64,000 nucleotides of DNA from RYN-230 sp036509255 (GCA_036509255.1 DATCFY010000218.1:1-64000), one strand, 5' to 3'. Counted from the first letter of the stretch, positions 7,530 to 17,215 are shown. Translations and numbers: made by a program. Notes: generated by a model from the sequence alone, not told the origin.

Positions 7530-9772
7530 TCAGGAACTGACCGGGCTGGTGAGGTTGTAGACCGTCACGCCGCCGACGGTCTGCTTAGTGAAGTGCGATT
7601 CCACCCAGGAGGTGATCTGCGTCGCGTCACCAGAGCCGCCGCCGAACGTGTGGCCGTTCGCGCCGATGAAGTAGTGCACCTCGTGCGCGGCGACCATCTT
7701 CTTGAACTGGGCCAGGCTAGGTGCCTGATCGGTGCCGTTGAACCCGCCGATGGCCATGATCGGCTCCTCGCTGGCCAGCTGGAACGGCGCCGCGCTCTCC
7801 GCGCCCACCGTGGCCGCAGCCCAGCGATAACCAGTGGCGCCGCTGGTCAGCAGCTTCGTGATCGCGCTGGAGACCTGGGTGCTGCCGCCCAGGCCGCCGC
7901 CAAAGCCGCCGGCGAACCGTCCCGACCGCCCGGACATGCCGCCCGGGACGCCCCCGGCCGTGCTCCCGGACGAGCCGGCCGAAGCGCCGGACGAGCTGCC
8001 CGCCGCCCCGGACGAGCTGCCCGGAGCACCCGGGGCACTCCCCGGGACCCGGGACGAACCGGTGCCGGACCCGGGCACGCCGGTCCCGCCCGCTGCCGAG
8101 CTGCCCGCTGCTGAGCTACCCGCAGCCGGGCCGCCCGCAGCTGAGCCGCCCTGCGTGGTGCCCCCGGGGCCGCCGAAACCGCCGCCCGGCCGGCCCCCGC
8201 CGAACCCGGCGCCGCCCCCGCCGGGGCCGCCGGAGGATGTGACGGACGGCCCGGCGGTGGGAAGCGCGCCGGTGTGCGCGGTGGCCACCGTGTCGAGGCT
8301 GTAGGCCAGCGGCCCGGCCAGGCCCGCCACCAGGGCCAGCGGGGCCACGGACAGCAGCACGGCCCGGCCGGTGAGCCAGCGCTCCGCGATCAGCACCGCC
8401 GCCGCGGCCAGCCCGCAGACCAGGACCAGCGGCCGCAGCCAGGGCAGCCAGCCAGCTGAGCGGCCGAGCAGCACGTAGGCCCACCAGGCGGTCACGACCA
8501 GGGCCGCCGCCAGCACGGCACGGGCCGCGAACGCCCGCCGGGCGATCATGCTGCTCCGGGCCTGCCAGAGGGCGACCGCGCCGACGCCGGCCAGCGCGGC
8601 GATCGCGGGGGCCAGGGCCACCGTGTAGTACGGATGGATGATGCCGCTCATGTAGCTGAACACCAGCCCGGTGACGATCAGCCAGCCGCCCCACAGGAGC
8701 GCCGCAGCCCGGACCCGGTCGGTCCGCTGCCGCCGCCAGGACAGCCAGACCAGGGCGGCCAGCGCGATCAGCGCGGCGGGCAGCAGCCAGCTGATCTGGC
8801 CGCCCATCTCGCTGGCGAACAACCGGGTCAGGCCGGTGGACCCGCCAAACGGGCTCCCGCCACCTCCGCCGCCGTTGAAGCCCACCGACCCGGTCTCGTT
8901 GCCGTCGAGCCGGCCCAGCCCGTTGTAGCCCAGGGCCAGCTGCAGGATGCTGTCGTTGGTCGAGCCCCCGACGTAAGGCCGGTCCCCGGCCGGCCGGGGT
9001 GAACTGCACGATCGCCACCCACCAGCCCGCCGCGACGACGAGGGCCGCCCCGCCGGCCAGCAACTGCCAGATGCGCCGCCCCAGCCTCGGCGGCCCGGCC
9101 ACCAGGTAGACCAGGGCGAACGCGGGCAGAACCAGGAACGCCTGGAGCATCTTGGTCAGGAAGCCGAACCCGAGCAGGGCCCCCGCCAGCACGATCCACC
9201 GGGTCCGGCCGGACTCGGTGGCGCGGACCATGGCGTAGGCGGCCACCGTCATCAGCAGCACCAGCAGCGCGTCGGGGTTGTTGAACCGGAACATCAGCGT
9301 GGCCACCGGGGTGGTCGCGAGCACCCCGGCGGCGATGAGCCCGGCTGCGGGCCCGGACCAGCGCCGAACCGCGGCGTAGAGGACTGCGACCGACGCGACA
9401 CCCTCGGCGGCCTGCGGCAGCAGGACGCTCCAGTAGTTCAGGGCCGAAGACCCGGGCGGACAGCTCCATGACCCACAGCGAGGCCGGGGTCTTGTCCACG
9501 GTGATGAAGCTGGACGCGTCGAAGGAGCCGAAGAAGAAAGCCTTCCAGCTCTTGGTGCCCGCCTGCACGGCGGCGGAGTAGAAGTCGTTCGCCCACCCGT
9601 TGCGGCTCAGGCCGGCCGCGTACAGCAGGGCGGTCAGCGCCAGCAGGGCGAGCAGCGCTGGGCGGGCCCACGGTGGCTGGGCCGCGGGGCCGCGCAGCAG
9701 CCGGGGGAGCCGGCCGGGCCGGGAGTGGCCCGCCGCCGCGATCTGGCGCGGGCCGGTGGTGATGGCGCTCAT
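7530..9772 (-). pseudogene. GT39-like mannosyl/arabinosyltransferase, two frameshifts
   Basis: The start at 9772 has a GGAAGGAA ribosome site. The protein reads as a polytopic GT-C glycosyltransferase of the ArnT/YkcB type in three successive frames. Frame 1 covers the N terminus to ELSARVFG (DFYSAAVQAGTKSWKAFFFGS, TVDKTPASLWVMELS). Frame 2 runs from LNYWSVLLPQ through TTPVATLMFRFNNPDALLV to IVQFTPAG. Frame 3 holds DRPYVGGSTNDS and the rest with a long Gly/Ser-rich segment. The first break fits one extra base in GGG (9441-9443). The second fits a GGCC tandem duplication around 8985-8997. The gene cannot give one protein as read; assembly error is possible. Confidence 0.88.
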
Positions 9773-9794
9773 TGCTGGGTTCCTTCCGGGTGGA

Positions 9795-10345
9795 TCAGCG
9801 CGGCCTGGTGTAGTGGCGGTTCAGCCGGGTGTTGCCGAGAGCGGTGGCCAGCAGGCTCAGCGCGTTCGCCGCCTGGGGTGGGCATGGCCCTGCGCAGCGC
9901 GAGCGAGGTACAGCAGCAGGTAGGCGACCGTGCTCGCCGCCCCGACGAGGAGAGCCCGGGCGCGGTCACTCCGGATGGCCTTGAAACCGCACTGCGCATC
10001 GGAGAACCGTGCCCCGGGCGTGGTCCGGAGCAGCAGGGGCGCCACCAGCGGCGGCAGCGCGTTCAGGTCAGTCGACAAGTCGACATCCATGTGGGCGACG
10101 ACATCGGCGAGGCTGGCCGACCACCGGGCCCGCAGCGCCCAGCCCCGGCCAGGCTGGGCCAGCTGGACTGCCCGCACCTCGCTGAACATCCGCTCCAGGT
10201 CCAGGGCGAGCGGCCAGGTCCCGTCGGTGCTGCCGTTGTCGGCGATGGTCACCTGGGCGGTGAACGGAAAGCTGGTGCGCAGGGCGGCCAGGCCGCCTGG
10301 GGCCCATGGGTCATCAGGGCTGTGCAGGGACTGCGGGGACGTCAT
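9795..10345 (-). pseudogene. GT2 (polyprenol-P-mannose synthase-like)-GtrA fusion remnant
   Basis: The frame starting at 10345 contains pieces of a family 2 glycosyltransferase: FPFTAQVTIADNGSTDGTW, ADVVAHMDVDLSTDLNAL (metal-binding DxD-like) and RFSDAQCGFKAIR. The nucleotide-sugar-binding N terminus (usually a VDVVIPVYNEE motif) is missing, and after RSDRARALL the frame jumps straight into a GtrA-type membrane segment (VGAASTVAYLLLYLA). A shifted frame then gives ANALSLLATALGNTRLNRHYT and stops near 9795. At least two internal deletions and one frameshift are therefore present. It lies directly upstream of the broken GT39 gene; the pair would have been a cell-envelope glycosylation operon. 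Confidence 0.82.
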
Positions 10346-10400
10346 GCTCCCACAGTGCTGGCCGCGACTGGGCCAGGACTGCAGTCCGTCTCTGCCGCGG

Positions 10401-12017
10401 CTATGAACCTGCGCCGGGTGAGGATCCGCCCGGGTGATCCGGAGTGTCCGGCGGGGCGGGATCGGACCTTAAGTCGTCCAGCCGCGGCAGCGTGATGACG
10501 AACCGGGTCCGGCCGGGCTTGCTTTCCAGCCGCACCCGGCCACCATGCGCGGCGGTGACCGCGTCCACGATGGCCAGGCCGAGCCCGGTGCTGGCTGCCC
10601 CGCCGGTGCCCCGGGACCGGGCGGAGTCGCCTCGGACGAACCGCTCGAACAACGTGGGCTGCAGCTCGGGCGGGATGCCAGGCCCGTCGTCGGTCACGGT
10701 CAGCTCGACGGTGCTGGGCGCCTCGCCGACCGCCAGCGCCACCGTGACCACGGTGTCCTTGGGCGTGTGCTTGGCCGCGTTGCTCATCAGGTTGGCCAGC
10801 ACCTGGTGCAGCCGGTGCTCGTCGCCGCGGACCATCACCGGCTCATCCGGCAGTTCCAGCCGCCAGCGGTGGCCGCTCGCGGCGACCCGGGCGTCACTGG
10901 TGGCGTCGATGGTGAGCCGGGTCAGGTCCACGGATTCCTGGGCGAGCGGGCGGCCCGCGTCCAGCTGGGCGAGCAGCAGCAGCTCGTCGACCAGGACGCT
11001 CATCCGCTCAGATTCCGATTCGACCCGCTGCAGGGCGTGCTCGATGTCGGCGGGAACCGGGCCGGGGTGGCGCCGGGCCAGCTCGGCGTAGCCGCGGATG
11101 GCGGCCAGCGGGGTGCGCAGCTCGTGGCTGGCGTCGGCGGCGAACCGGCGCAGCCGCGCCTCGCTGGCTGCCCGGCGGCCCAGGGCTGCCTCCACGTGGC
11201 CGAGCATCCGGTTGAACGCCATGCCGACCTGGCCGACCTCGGTCCTGGGATTGGCGTCCGGGACCCGCTCGGCCAGCCTTACCTCGCCGCTGGCCAGGGG
11301 CAGTTCGGTGACGCGGGTGGCGGTGGCGGCGACCCGGCGCAGCGGGCGCAGTGACAGCCGGACGAACCCCGTCCCCAGCAATCCCGTCAGCACCAACGCC
11401 GCCGAGAAGACAGCGACCTCGGCGATGCCCACGTCGCGCAGGGTGGAGTCGATCGGCGCCAGGGGCAGCCCGGTGATGTTCGTGGTGCCGTCGTGGCCCG
11501 GGCTGGCCATCAGCTGGTACGTGCCTAGGTTGGAGAAGGAGACCGTGACCGGGCCGTCCGAGCTGCGCAAGGCCTTCACCGCGACCATGTCCGCCGCGTC
11601 CAGTTTGCACGGGCCGTTGGCCACAGCCGGATTCTCCACCGCCGAGCCCTCGACCCAGGTGCTGAACGTCGCCGGGCCGGTGTGCTTCCCGCACTGGGCC
11701 GCGCCTCCCGGGACATTGTCGTTATCGTGGTCGCTGTCCGCTGGCGGCTTGCCCGCGGGGGACGGCGGCCCGTGATCCTCGTCCGCTACGCCGGACTCCA
11801 GGCACTGCCCGTACTGGCTGCTGGTCGCGGCCAGCTGCGTGTTGAGCTGGCTCATCAGGGCTTTGTGCAGGACCAGGTAGGTGACGAGGCCGACAGCGGC
11901 GCAGGCCACGGCGAGCAGCGTAACGAGGCCGGCGATGAGCCGGCCTCGGAGGGTGCGGCCCGCCAGCCAGCGAGCAGGCGCCGTGCGCCGTCCGGCCCCG
12001 TCGCCGGCCTCGCTCAT
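10401..12017 (-). CDS. Sensor histidine kinase (OmpR-partner type)
   Basis: Start ATG 12017 follows GAGGAAA, which overlaps the stop of the response-regulator gene; product 538 residues. Order: TM1 (~27-50), extracytoplasmic loop (~51-194) with three Cys (GQCLESG, AQCGKH, GPCKLD) and an Asp/His-rich stretch, TM2 (~195-217), HAMP, HisKA with H-box DASHELRTPLAAIRGY (~299), HATPase with NLMSNAAKHT, DDGPGIP and STGLGLAI. All catalytic motifs are present. It lies 3' of its regulator and downstream of the redox genes on the same strand, so it may sense redox or metal status; that is inference. The Pro-rich C-terminal tail is not conserved. Confidence 0.93.
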   Translation of the reverse strand: MSEAGDGAGRRTAPARWLAGRTLRGRLIAGLVTLLAVACAAVGLVTYLVLHKALMSQLNTQLAATSSQYGQCLESGVADEDHGPPSPAGKPPADSDHDNDNVPGGAAQCGKHTGPATFSTWVEGSAVENPAVANGPCKLDAADMVAVKALRSSDGPVTVSFSNLGTYQLMASPGHDGTTNITGLPLAPIDSTLRDVGIAEVAVFSAALVLTGLLGTGFVRLSLRPLRRVAATATRVTELPLASGEVRLAERVPDANPRTEVGQVGMAFNRMLGHVEAALGRRAASEARLRRFAADASHELRTPLAAIRGYAELARRHPGPVPADIEHALQRVESESERMSVLVDELLLLAQLDAGRPLAQESVDLTRLTIDATSDARVAASGHRWRLELPDEPVMVRGDEHRLHQVLANLMSNAAKHTPKDTVVTVALAVGEAPSTVELTVTDDGPGIPPELQPTLFERFVRGDSARSRGTGGAASTGLGLAIVDAVTAAHGGRVRLESKPGRTRFVITLPRLDDLRSDPAPPDTPDHPGGSSPGAGS

Positions 12018-12027
12018 CAGAGTTTCC

Positions 12028-12795
12028 TCAATTCGCGGGCTTGAGCACGTAACCGACGCCACGGACGGTATGGATCAGCGGCTCGCGGTTCGCGTCGATC
12101 TTCTTGCGCAGGTAGCTGATGTACAGCTCCACGACGTGGGCCTGGCCGCCGAAGTCGTAGTTCCAGACCCGGTCGAGGATCTGGGCCTTGGACAGCACCC
12201 GGCGCGGGTTGCGCATCAGGAAGCGCAGCAGCTCGAACTCGGTCGCGGTCAGGTCGATCAGCTCGTCGCTGCGGCGGACTTCCCGCGCGTCCTCGTCCAT
12301 GGTCAGGTCGCCGACCACCAGCTGGGTCTCACCGCGGGCGCGAGCCAGGCCCGCCCGGCGCAGCAGCCCGCGCAACCGGGCCAGCACCTCCTCCAGGCTG
12401 AACGGCTTGGTGACGTAGTCGTCACCACCCGCGGTGATCCCGGCCACCCGGTCATCGACCGCGTCCTTGGCGGTCAGGAACAGCACGCACACGTGCTGGG
12501 ACTCCTGCCGGATCCGGCGCAGCACTTCCAGTCCGTCGAAGTCCGGCAGCATGATGTCCAGCACTACAGCGTCGGGCCGGAATTCGCGGGCCGCCCGGAC
12601 CGCTGACGCACCGTCGCCGGCGGTCATGATCTCCCAGCCCTCATAACGCAGCACGCTAGCCAGCAACTCAGCCAGGCTCGGCTCGTCGTCGACCACCAGC
12701 ACCCGGATCGGGCTGCCGTCCAGCCGCCTGATCGGGGCCGACTGGCCGGTGGAGCCAGGGGCGGCGGGCTGCGCTGCCTGCGCGTCACTCATCAT
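12028..12795 (-). CDS. OmpR/PrrA-type response regulator
   Basis: A 255-residue regulator. After a ~28-residue Ala/Gln-rich leader comes a receiver domain (RVLVVDDEPSLAELLASVL, phospho-acceptor Asp in VVLDIMLPDFDG, FLTAKDA, KPFSLEE) and a winged-helix output domain (ATEFELLRFLMRNPRRVLSKAQILDRVW, TVRGVGYVL). It is closest in style to the actinobacterial TcrX/PrrA/MprA group. The kinase follows 10 nt after the stop, so the two are co-transcribed. The cluster of ferredoxin, NuoF-like and membrane haem genes upstream on the same strand is the obvious candidate target, but no binding site was identified. Confidence 0.93.
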   Translation of the reverse strand: MMSDAQAAQPAAPGSTGQSAPIRRLDGSPIRVLVVDDEPSLAELLASVLRYEGWEIMTAGDGASAVRAAREFRPDAVVLDIMLPDFDGLEVLRRIRQESQHVCVLFLTAKDAVDDRVAGITAGGDDYVTKPFSLEEVLARLRGLLRRAGLARARGETQLVVGDLTMDEDAREVRRSDELIDLTATEFELLRFLMRNPRRVLSKAQILDRVWNYDFGGQAHVVELYISYLRKKIDANREPLIHTVRGVGYVLKPAN

Positions 12796-12853
12796 TGTCC
12801 CAGTATGCGTGCGCTATCTACGGAGCAATTCTACGTTGCCTCTGAGTTTCCTC

Positions 12854-13057
12854 TCAGGACGTGGGCAGCAGCTTCAGGGCCAGAGCGGGGCAGTCGGTCA
12901 CGGCCCGGCGCACATGCCGGTCCAGCGAGCGGGGCACCGGCCCTCGGGCCACGATCGGGTAGCCCCACTCGTCCAGGGTGACGAGCTCAGGCAGCAGTTC
13001 CGCGCACAGGCCGTGGCCGGAGCAGGCGGTCGGGTCGACCCGCAATTCTCTCTTCAT
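12854..13057 (-). CDS. Small ferredoxin
   Basis: Begins MKRELRVDPTACSGHGLCAELLPE at ATG 13057, one base after the NuoF-like stop; 67 residues. Cysteines occur as CSGHGLC and later DCPALAL, the three-Cys pattern of actinobacterial P450-type single-cluster ferredoxins, most likely [3Fe-4S]. It probably passes electrons between the NuoF-like flavoprotein and the membrane haem protein encoded just upstream. A longer frame from 13192 is an overlap with the NuoF-like gene and lacks ferredoxin features. Confidence 0.88.
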   Translation of the reverse strand: MKRELRVDPTACSGHGLCAELLPELVTLDEWGYPIVARGPVPRSLDRHVRRAVTDCPALALKLLPTS

Positions 13058-13058
13058 T

Positions 13059-14414
13059 TCAGCTCCAGTCCGTCGCGTCGAGCGCGGTGTCCGCAGGGAG
13101 CGGCAGGAACGGCTCCCGGGCCGGGTCCACGCACCGCCCGTCTGAATGGTTCCGGATCTCTTCCCGGAAGACATGCAGGGCGCTGCGGACAAACCGGGTG
13201 GTCCCGTCCGGGTGGTGGCAGGCGCCCCGGCCCTCGACCAGTCCCGCCCAGCGGATCATGTCCGTGACCGCGCGCGGGTCCGGCCGGGGGCTGGCCACCT
13301 CGTCCAGGGCGGCGGCGATGCGGGGCAGGCCGTTGAAGCACGGACCGCACTGCCCGGCTGACTCCAGCGCGAGGTAGCGGGCGACCCGGGCGGTCTCCGC
13401 GATGCCGCAGCGGCCGGCCGGCAGGGCCACCAGGACCCCGGCCCCCACGAAGGCCCCGGCGGTCTTCAGGTCCTCGTTGCTGAGCGTCATGCGGGCCGCG
13501 TCCGCGGCCGGCACCCAGGCGCCGTGATAGCCGCCGCTGAGCACGGCCTGGGTGCCCTCGAGCCGGAGCAGGTCGCGCAGGGGGGTGCCGAGCTCCGTCT
13601 CCACCACGTCCCGGCGGCCGTCCGCCTGGTGCAGGGTGCACAGCATGCTGCCTGGCTCTTCTGGCGTGCCCGCGGCCCGGAACCAGGCGGGCCCGTAGCG
13701 GGCGATGAGGGCCATGTGGGCCAGGGTTTCCACGTTGTGCACCAGGGTCGGGCGGCCCACGACGCCGCGCTCGAACACCCGGGGGGGCTTGAACCGGGGC
13801 ATGGCGGGCTGGCCACTGATCCGGCTGGCCAGCGCGGATTCCTCGCCGGCCAGGAAGCGCGGCGGTGCGTCGATGATCTCCACCGGGGCCAGGTCGACCC
13901 CGGCCGCGGCACGCTCGGCGACGGCGGCCCGCAGCCGCTCCTGGAGGCGTGCGTTGCGATGCACGTAGAGCGCGACGGCCTCGGAGCCCACGGCCTCGGC
14001 GGCTAGCTGGAGCCCGTCCAGGACGAGGTGCGGTGAGATCCACAGCAGGGACTTGTCCTTGTCGCTGGCGGGCTCCCCCTCGGCGCCGTTGCCGATGACG
14101 ACCGGCCGCGTCCTGGCCTCGGCGACGGCCTGCAGCTTGCGGTGCACCGGGAAGGCGGCGCCGCCGCGGCCGGTGAGCCCGGCCGCCTTCAGGACCGGGA
14201 TGAGCTTCCCCGGGTGCCCGAAGTAGGGCGGTGCCGCGTAGCGGGACAGGTGGGTGCGCAGGTCGACCGGCACCGCGCCGTGCACCGGCAGCAGCCTGGG
14301 CAGATCAGCGCCGGGCGGTTCGGTTCCCGTGCGGGCTGGTCCCAGGCCGGCCGGGCGGCTGTCCTGCGGTCCGGGGAACGGCGAGGGGTACGGCACGGTG
14401 GTGCCATAGGTCAT
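13059..14414 (-). CDS. NuoF-like NADH/FMN/Fe-S flavoprotein
   Basis: A 451-residue protein with the 51-kDa complex I fold. Residues ~1-45 are a Pro-rich leader. The FMN/NADH site follows: GLTGRGGAAFPVHRKL and VIGNGAEGEPASDKDKSLL, then PRFLAGEESAL and PTLVHNVETLAH. The Fe-S domain has ESAGQCGPCFNGLPRI and GRGACHHPDG, three Cys where NuoF has four (the first is Ala). No NuoE, NuoG or other complex I genes are nearby, so this is a stand-alone NAD(P)H-oxidising or reducing module coupled to the adjacent ferredoxin. Such genes in actinobacteria sit beside ferric-reductase-like membrane proteins, as here. Confidence 0.88.
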   Translation of the reverse strand: MTYGTTVPYPSPFPGPQDSRPAGLGPARTGTEPPGADLPRLLPVHGAVPVDLRTHLSRYAAPPYFGHPGKLIPVLKAAGLTGRGGAAFPVHRKLQAVAEARTRPVVIGNGAEGEPASDKDKSLLWISPHLVLDGLQLAAEAVGSEAVALYVHRNARLQERLRAAVAERAAAGVDLAPVEIIDAPPRFLAGEESALASRISGQPAMPRFKPPRVFERGVVGRPTLVHNVETLAHMALIARYGPAWFRAAGTPEEPGSMLCTLHQADGRRDVVETELGTPLRDLLRLEGTQAVLSGGYHGAWVPAADAARMTLSNEDLKTAGAFVGAGVLVALPAGRCGIAETARVARYLALESAGQCGPCFNGLPRIAAALDEVASPRPDPRAVTDMIRWAGLVEGRGACHHPDGTTRFVRSALHVFREEIRNHSDGRCVDPAREPFLPLPADTALDATDWS

Positions 14415-14438
14415 CGCGTATCGGCTTTCGTGAGTCGG

Positions 14439-15098
14439 TCAGCGGACGTTCTCGGGGGCACGCCGGCGTGCCCCGTCGCGGGGGGTACTGGGGGGCTGGG
14501 GGCCACCGCGGGGGGACATCATCGCGAGCGTGGCAGCGGCTCGCTCCTCGCGAGGTAGCTGGCGCCCGGCGTGCGCGATCCGCCAGGCCACCGCGGCGAT
14601 CACGGCCAGGGCGCAGGCGATCGCCAGGTAGAGCAGGACTCCGCTGTGCAGGTCGTTGCTGCTGCCCAGGCTGTGCACCAGGGCGGAGACCCAGGCCACG
14701 TAGCTGAGCCAGTGCAGCGACCGCCAGAAGCGGCGGCTCATCCGGGCGCGGGCCAGGCTGGTCAGGATCAGCGCCAGCACCACGTCGAGTGAGATCGCGC
14801 CCAGGCCGAGCCACAGGGGCTTGTACGACGATGCGAACGGGAGCACGACCGCGACGATCCGGATCGAGACGTAGGGGTCGGCCACGGCCGTGATGACGTG
14901 GATGGCCACGAACGCCACGCCGAGCAGGGACAGGTTGCGGTGCAGCCCGGTGACCACGAAACGGGGCAAGCCGGGCAGCCGGCCCTGGCGGTTGACCAGC
15001 ACGCCCAGCAGGACGACCCCAGTCAGCAGCAGCAGGCTCACCACGCCGGTGGCCCTGCTCGCGTACCAGAGCGCCGTGCTCTGGGTGATTCCGTTCAT
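14439..15098 (-). CDS. Ferric-reductase-like transmembrane haem protein
   Basis: A 219-residue membrane protein starting at ATG 15098 after GGAAAGG. About six hydrophobic helices are visible. Candidate bis-His haem b ligands lie in TGLHRNLSLLGVAFVAIHV and in RRFWRSLHWLSYVAWVSALVHSL, the spacing expected for the ferric-reductase-like/YedZ fold. No cytoplasmic FAD/NAD domain is attached, so electrons must come from another protein; the NuoF-like protein and ferredoxin immediately downstream are the natural donors. The C-terminal ~35 residues are a charged Pro/Arg tail. Confidence 0.87.
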   Translation of the reverse strand: MNGITQSTALWYASRATGVVSLLLLTGVVLLGVLVNRQGRLPGLPRFVVTGLHRNLSLLGVAFVAIHVITAVADPYVSIRIVAVVLPFASSYKPLWLGLGAISLDVVLALILTSLARARMSRRFWRSLHWLSYVAWVSALVHSLGSSNDLHSGVLLYLAIACALAVIAAVAWRIAHAGRQLPREERAAATLAMMSPRGGPQPPSTPRDGARRRAPENVR

Positions 15099-15396
15099 CG
15101 GTGCCTTTCCGGCGGTGGCCGTATGCGGGATGCTCTCCCGGCCAGGGTGGTGATCACGCTCTGGGATTAGAATCCCCGACCGGGGTCAGGCCCCCCTATG
15201 GCACGCCTCTCAATTTCCTCTGAGCGTCCTGGCCTGCCCCGAACGGCCCCGGCCAGGGGGGTGACAGGCCCCATTCGGTATACATACGACTCAGCGCACG
15301 TCGCCGCGGCCCGGCTACCCCCGCCGGGCCGCCCATGGAGCAGGAGAGTTGAGCGGGCCGGGGCGCGGGACGCGCCAGCCTGCCGGTGGAGGCCGT

Positions 15397-16758
15397 ATGC
15401 CCGGACAGCCTGCGCAGCCCCAGCGCGCAGGCCGGTTCCGGCTGCGCGCGCACTGGTCCCGTACCCGCCGGATCGCCGGCGGTGTCCTGGTGGACACCGG
15501 CCCGCTGCGGCGGCACCGGGACTTCCGGCGGCTGTGGGGCGGTCAGCTGGTGTCGCAGGTGGGCACCCAGCTCACGATCGTGGCCGTCTCGTACCAGACG
15601 TACCGGCTGACCGGGTCCACGGCGATGGTCGGGCTGGTCAGCCTCGGCCAGCTGATACCCCTGCTGGCCGGGTCGCTGTTCGGCGGACCACTGGTGGACG
15701 CCTGGGACCGGCGCCGGGTCATGCTGTTCACCCAGTTCATGCTGGCGGCCGGGAGCGCGGGCCTGACCGCCAACGCCCTGCTCAGCCATCCGCAGGTCTG
15801 GCCGCTGTTCGCCTGCACGGCCGAGGCGGCGGCATTCCAGGGCCTGGACTGGTCGGCCCGCCGGGCCTCGCTGTGGCGGCTGGTACCGGCGGAGGACCTT
15901 CCCGCCGCGATCTCCGTCCAGTCCGCCGCGAATCAGTTCACGTCGGTGGCCGGGCCCGCCGCGGCCGGGCTGCTGATCGCGAACGCCGGGTTCGGCCTGG
16001 TGTACGGGCTGGATCTGGCCTCGTTCGGGGTAGCGCTGATCACGGTGCTGCTGCTGCCCGCACTGCCGCCCGACCGCGGCGGCCAGCCCCCGAACTTCGC
16101 GTCGCTGATCGGCGGGCTCAGGTACCTGCGGTCCAGCCAGCCGCTGGCCGGCATCTTCGTGATCGACCTGGGCGCGATGGTGTTCGGCATGCCCCGCGCG
16201 CTGTTCCCGGCGCTGGCCACCACGCTGTACGGCGGGGGAGCCGCCACCGTGGGATACCTCAACGCCGCGCCCGGCGTCGGCGCGCTGGTCGGCTCGCTGC
16301 TCACCGGGCGGGTGGGCTACGTGCACCGGCCCGGCCGGGCGGTGGCGGTCGGCGCGGTCATCTGGGGAATCACGATCGCCGCGTTCGGCCTCGTGCCCTG
16401 GCTGCCGGCCGCCCTGGCGCTGCTCGCCGCGGCGGGGGCGGCGGACGTCGTCTCGGCGGTATTCCGCATGACGATCGTGCAGCAGGTCACCCCGGACGGG
16501 ATGCAGGGCCGGGTGAACAGCCTCATCTACGCCGGGATCCAGGGCGGCCCGCGGCTCGGCGATGCGGAGGCGGGCGGGGCTGCGGCCCTCGGCGGGCCGC
16601 AGTTCGCGGCCTGGTCCGGCGGCGTCCTCAGCGTGGTGACCGCTGTGGTGACCTGCTGGCTGCTGCCTGGGATGTGGCGTTATGACTCTAGGCCGGCCGG
16701 GCCGGGGCTGGCCGGTCAGGGCACCGGGGCCCGGCCCGAGCCGGATCCGGTCGGCTGA
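15397..16758 (+). CDS. MFS exporter (EntS-like)
   Basis: Start set at ATG 15397 behind GGAGG; an upstream TTG at 15349 would add 16 poorly placed residues. The 453-residue protein has about 12 hydrophobic helices beginning with RDFRRLWGGQLVSQVGTQLT and the MFS loop GPLVDAWDRRRVML, the pattern of the enterobactin-exporter (MFS_3) subfamily. It lies on the opposite strand inside the redox cluster, splitting the ApbE genes from the haem-protein genes. Near residue 400 the usual RVNSL..AG.Q.GP motif continues RLGDAEAG, as in the family. Substrate unknown. Confidence 0.88.
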   Translation: MPGQPAQPQRAGRFRLRAHWSRTRRIAGGVLVDTGPLRRHRDFRRLWGGQLVSQVGTQLTIVAVSYQTYRLTGSTAMVGLVSLGQLIPLLAGSLFGGPLVDAWDRRRVMLFTQFMLAAGSAGLTANALLSHPQVWPLFACTAEAAAFQGLDWSARRASLWRLVPAEDLPAAISVQSAANQFTSVAGPAAAGLLIANAGFGLVYGLDLASFGVALITVLLLPALPPDRGGQPPNFASLIGGLRYLRSSQPLAGIFVIDLGAMVFGMPRALFPALATTLYGGGAATVGYLNAAPGVGALVGSLLTGRVGYVHRPGRAVAVGAVIWGITIAAFGLVPWLPAALALLAAAGAADVVSAVFRMTIVQQVTPDGMQGRVNSLIYAGIQGGPRLGDAEAGGAAALGGPQFAAWSGGVLSVVTAVVTCWLLPGMWRYDSRPAGPGLAGQGTGARPEPDPVG

Positions 16759-16798
16759 GCGGGGTACGGGTAGAGGCCGGTGGGTCAACGGCGCCTGG

Positions 16799-17215
16799 TC
16801 AGGAGCCGCCGGACACGGCCTGTGGCGGCGCGGTGGTCGGCGCAGGCGCAGGCGCCGGGGCGGGAGCGGCCGGGGCGGTGCTGGCGGTCCCCGCTGAACT
16901 CGCCGGGCGGGCGTGGTGATGGTGACGGTGATGCCTGGTGGCTTTAGCTGCGGCGCCGGTCGTGCTGCTGGGCGACGCCGCGTGGCTGGATGCGCTGCTG
17001 GCGGGAGTGCTGCCTGAGGACCCGCTGCTGGCGGGCGCGGTCTTGGCCGCTGCGGAACTTGCGGCAGCGTGCGTGGAGCCGGGCAGAATTGCCGCGACCA
17101 CGCCCGCCGTGACCACTCCCGCGGCGCCCACCGTGACCGTGACGGCTCGCAGGTGGCCCTGGCTCCGCTGCCGCTGGAACACGGCGGCGCGCACATCTGC
17201 CCTGCGGTGGTTCAT
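16799..17215 (-). CDS. Anchored Ala/Ser/Pro-rich low-complexity protein
   Basis: ATG 17215 follows GAGGAAC. The 138-residue product has a basic N terminus (RADVRAAVFQRQRSQGHLR), one hydrophobic helix (AVTVTVGAAGVVTAGVVAAI), then Ala/Ser-rich sequence, a His cluster (RHHRHHHH) and a Pro/Ala tail. Its N-terminal 60 residues are clearly related to those of the 18363-18719 protein (shared GHLRAVT/GRLRAVT and LPGSTHAAAS/LPSATHTAAS). Both resemble the anchor and linker of FMN-binding-domain proteins without that domain. The His cluster could bind metal; function unknown. Confidence 0.72.
   Translation of the reverse strand: MNHRRADVRAAVFQRQRSQGHLRAVTVTVGAAGVVTAGVVAAILPGSTHAAASSAAAKTAPASSGSSGSTPASSASSHAASPSSTTGAAAKATRHHRHHHHARPASSAGTASTAPAAPAPAPAPAPTTAPPQAVSGGS

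Noticed and set aside
15349..15396. TTG start for the MFS gene
   Set aside because: The ribosome site lies too close to the TTG, while GGAGG is well spaced before ATG 15397.
15196..17196. A 666-codon open frame on the minus strand opposite the MFS gene
   Set aside because: It is a GC-rich shadow: composition is Pro/Arg/Gly/Gln-rich without domains, and the plus-strand MFS protein has clear helices and family motifs.
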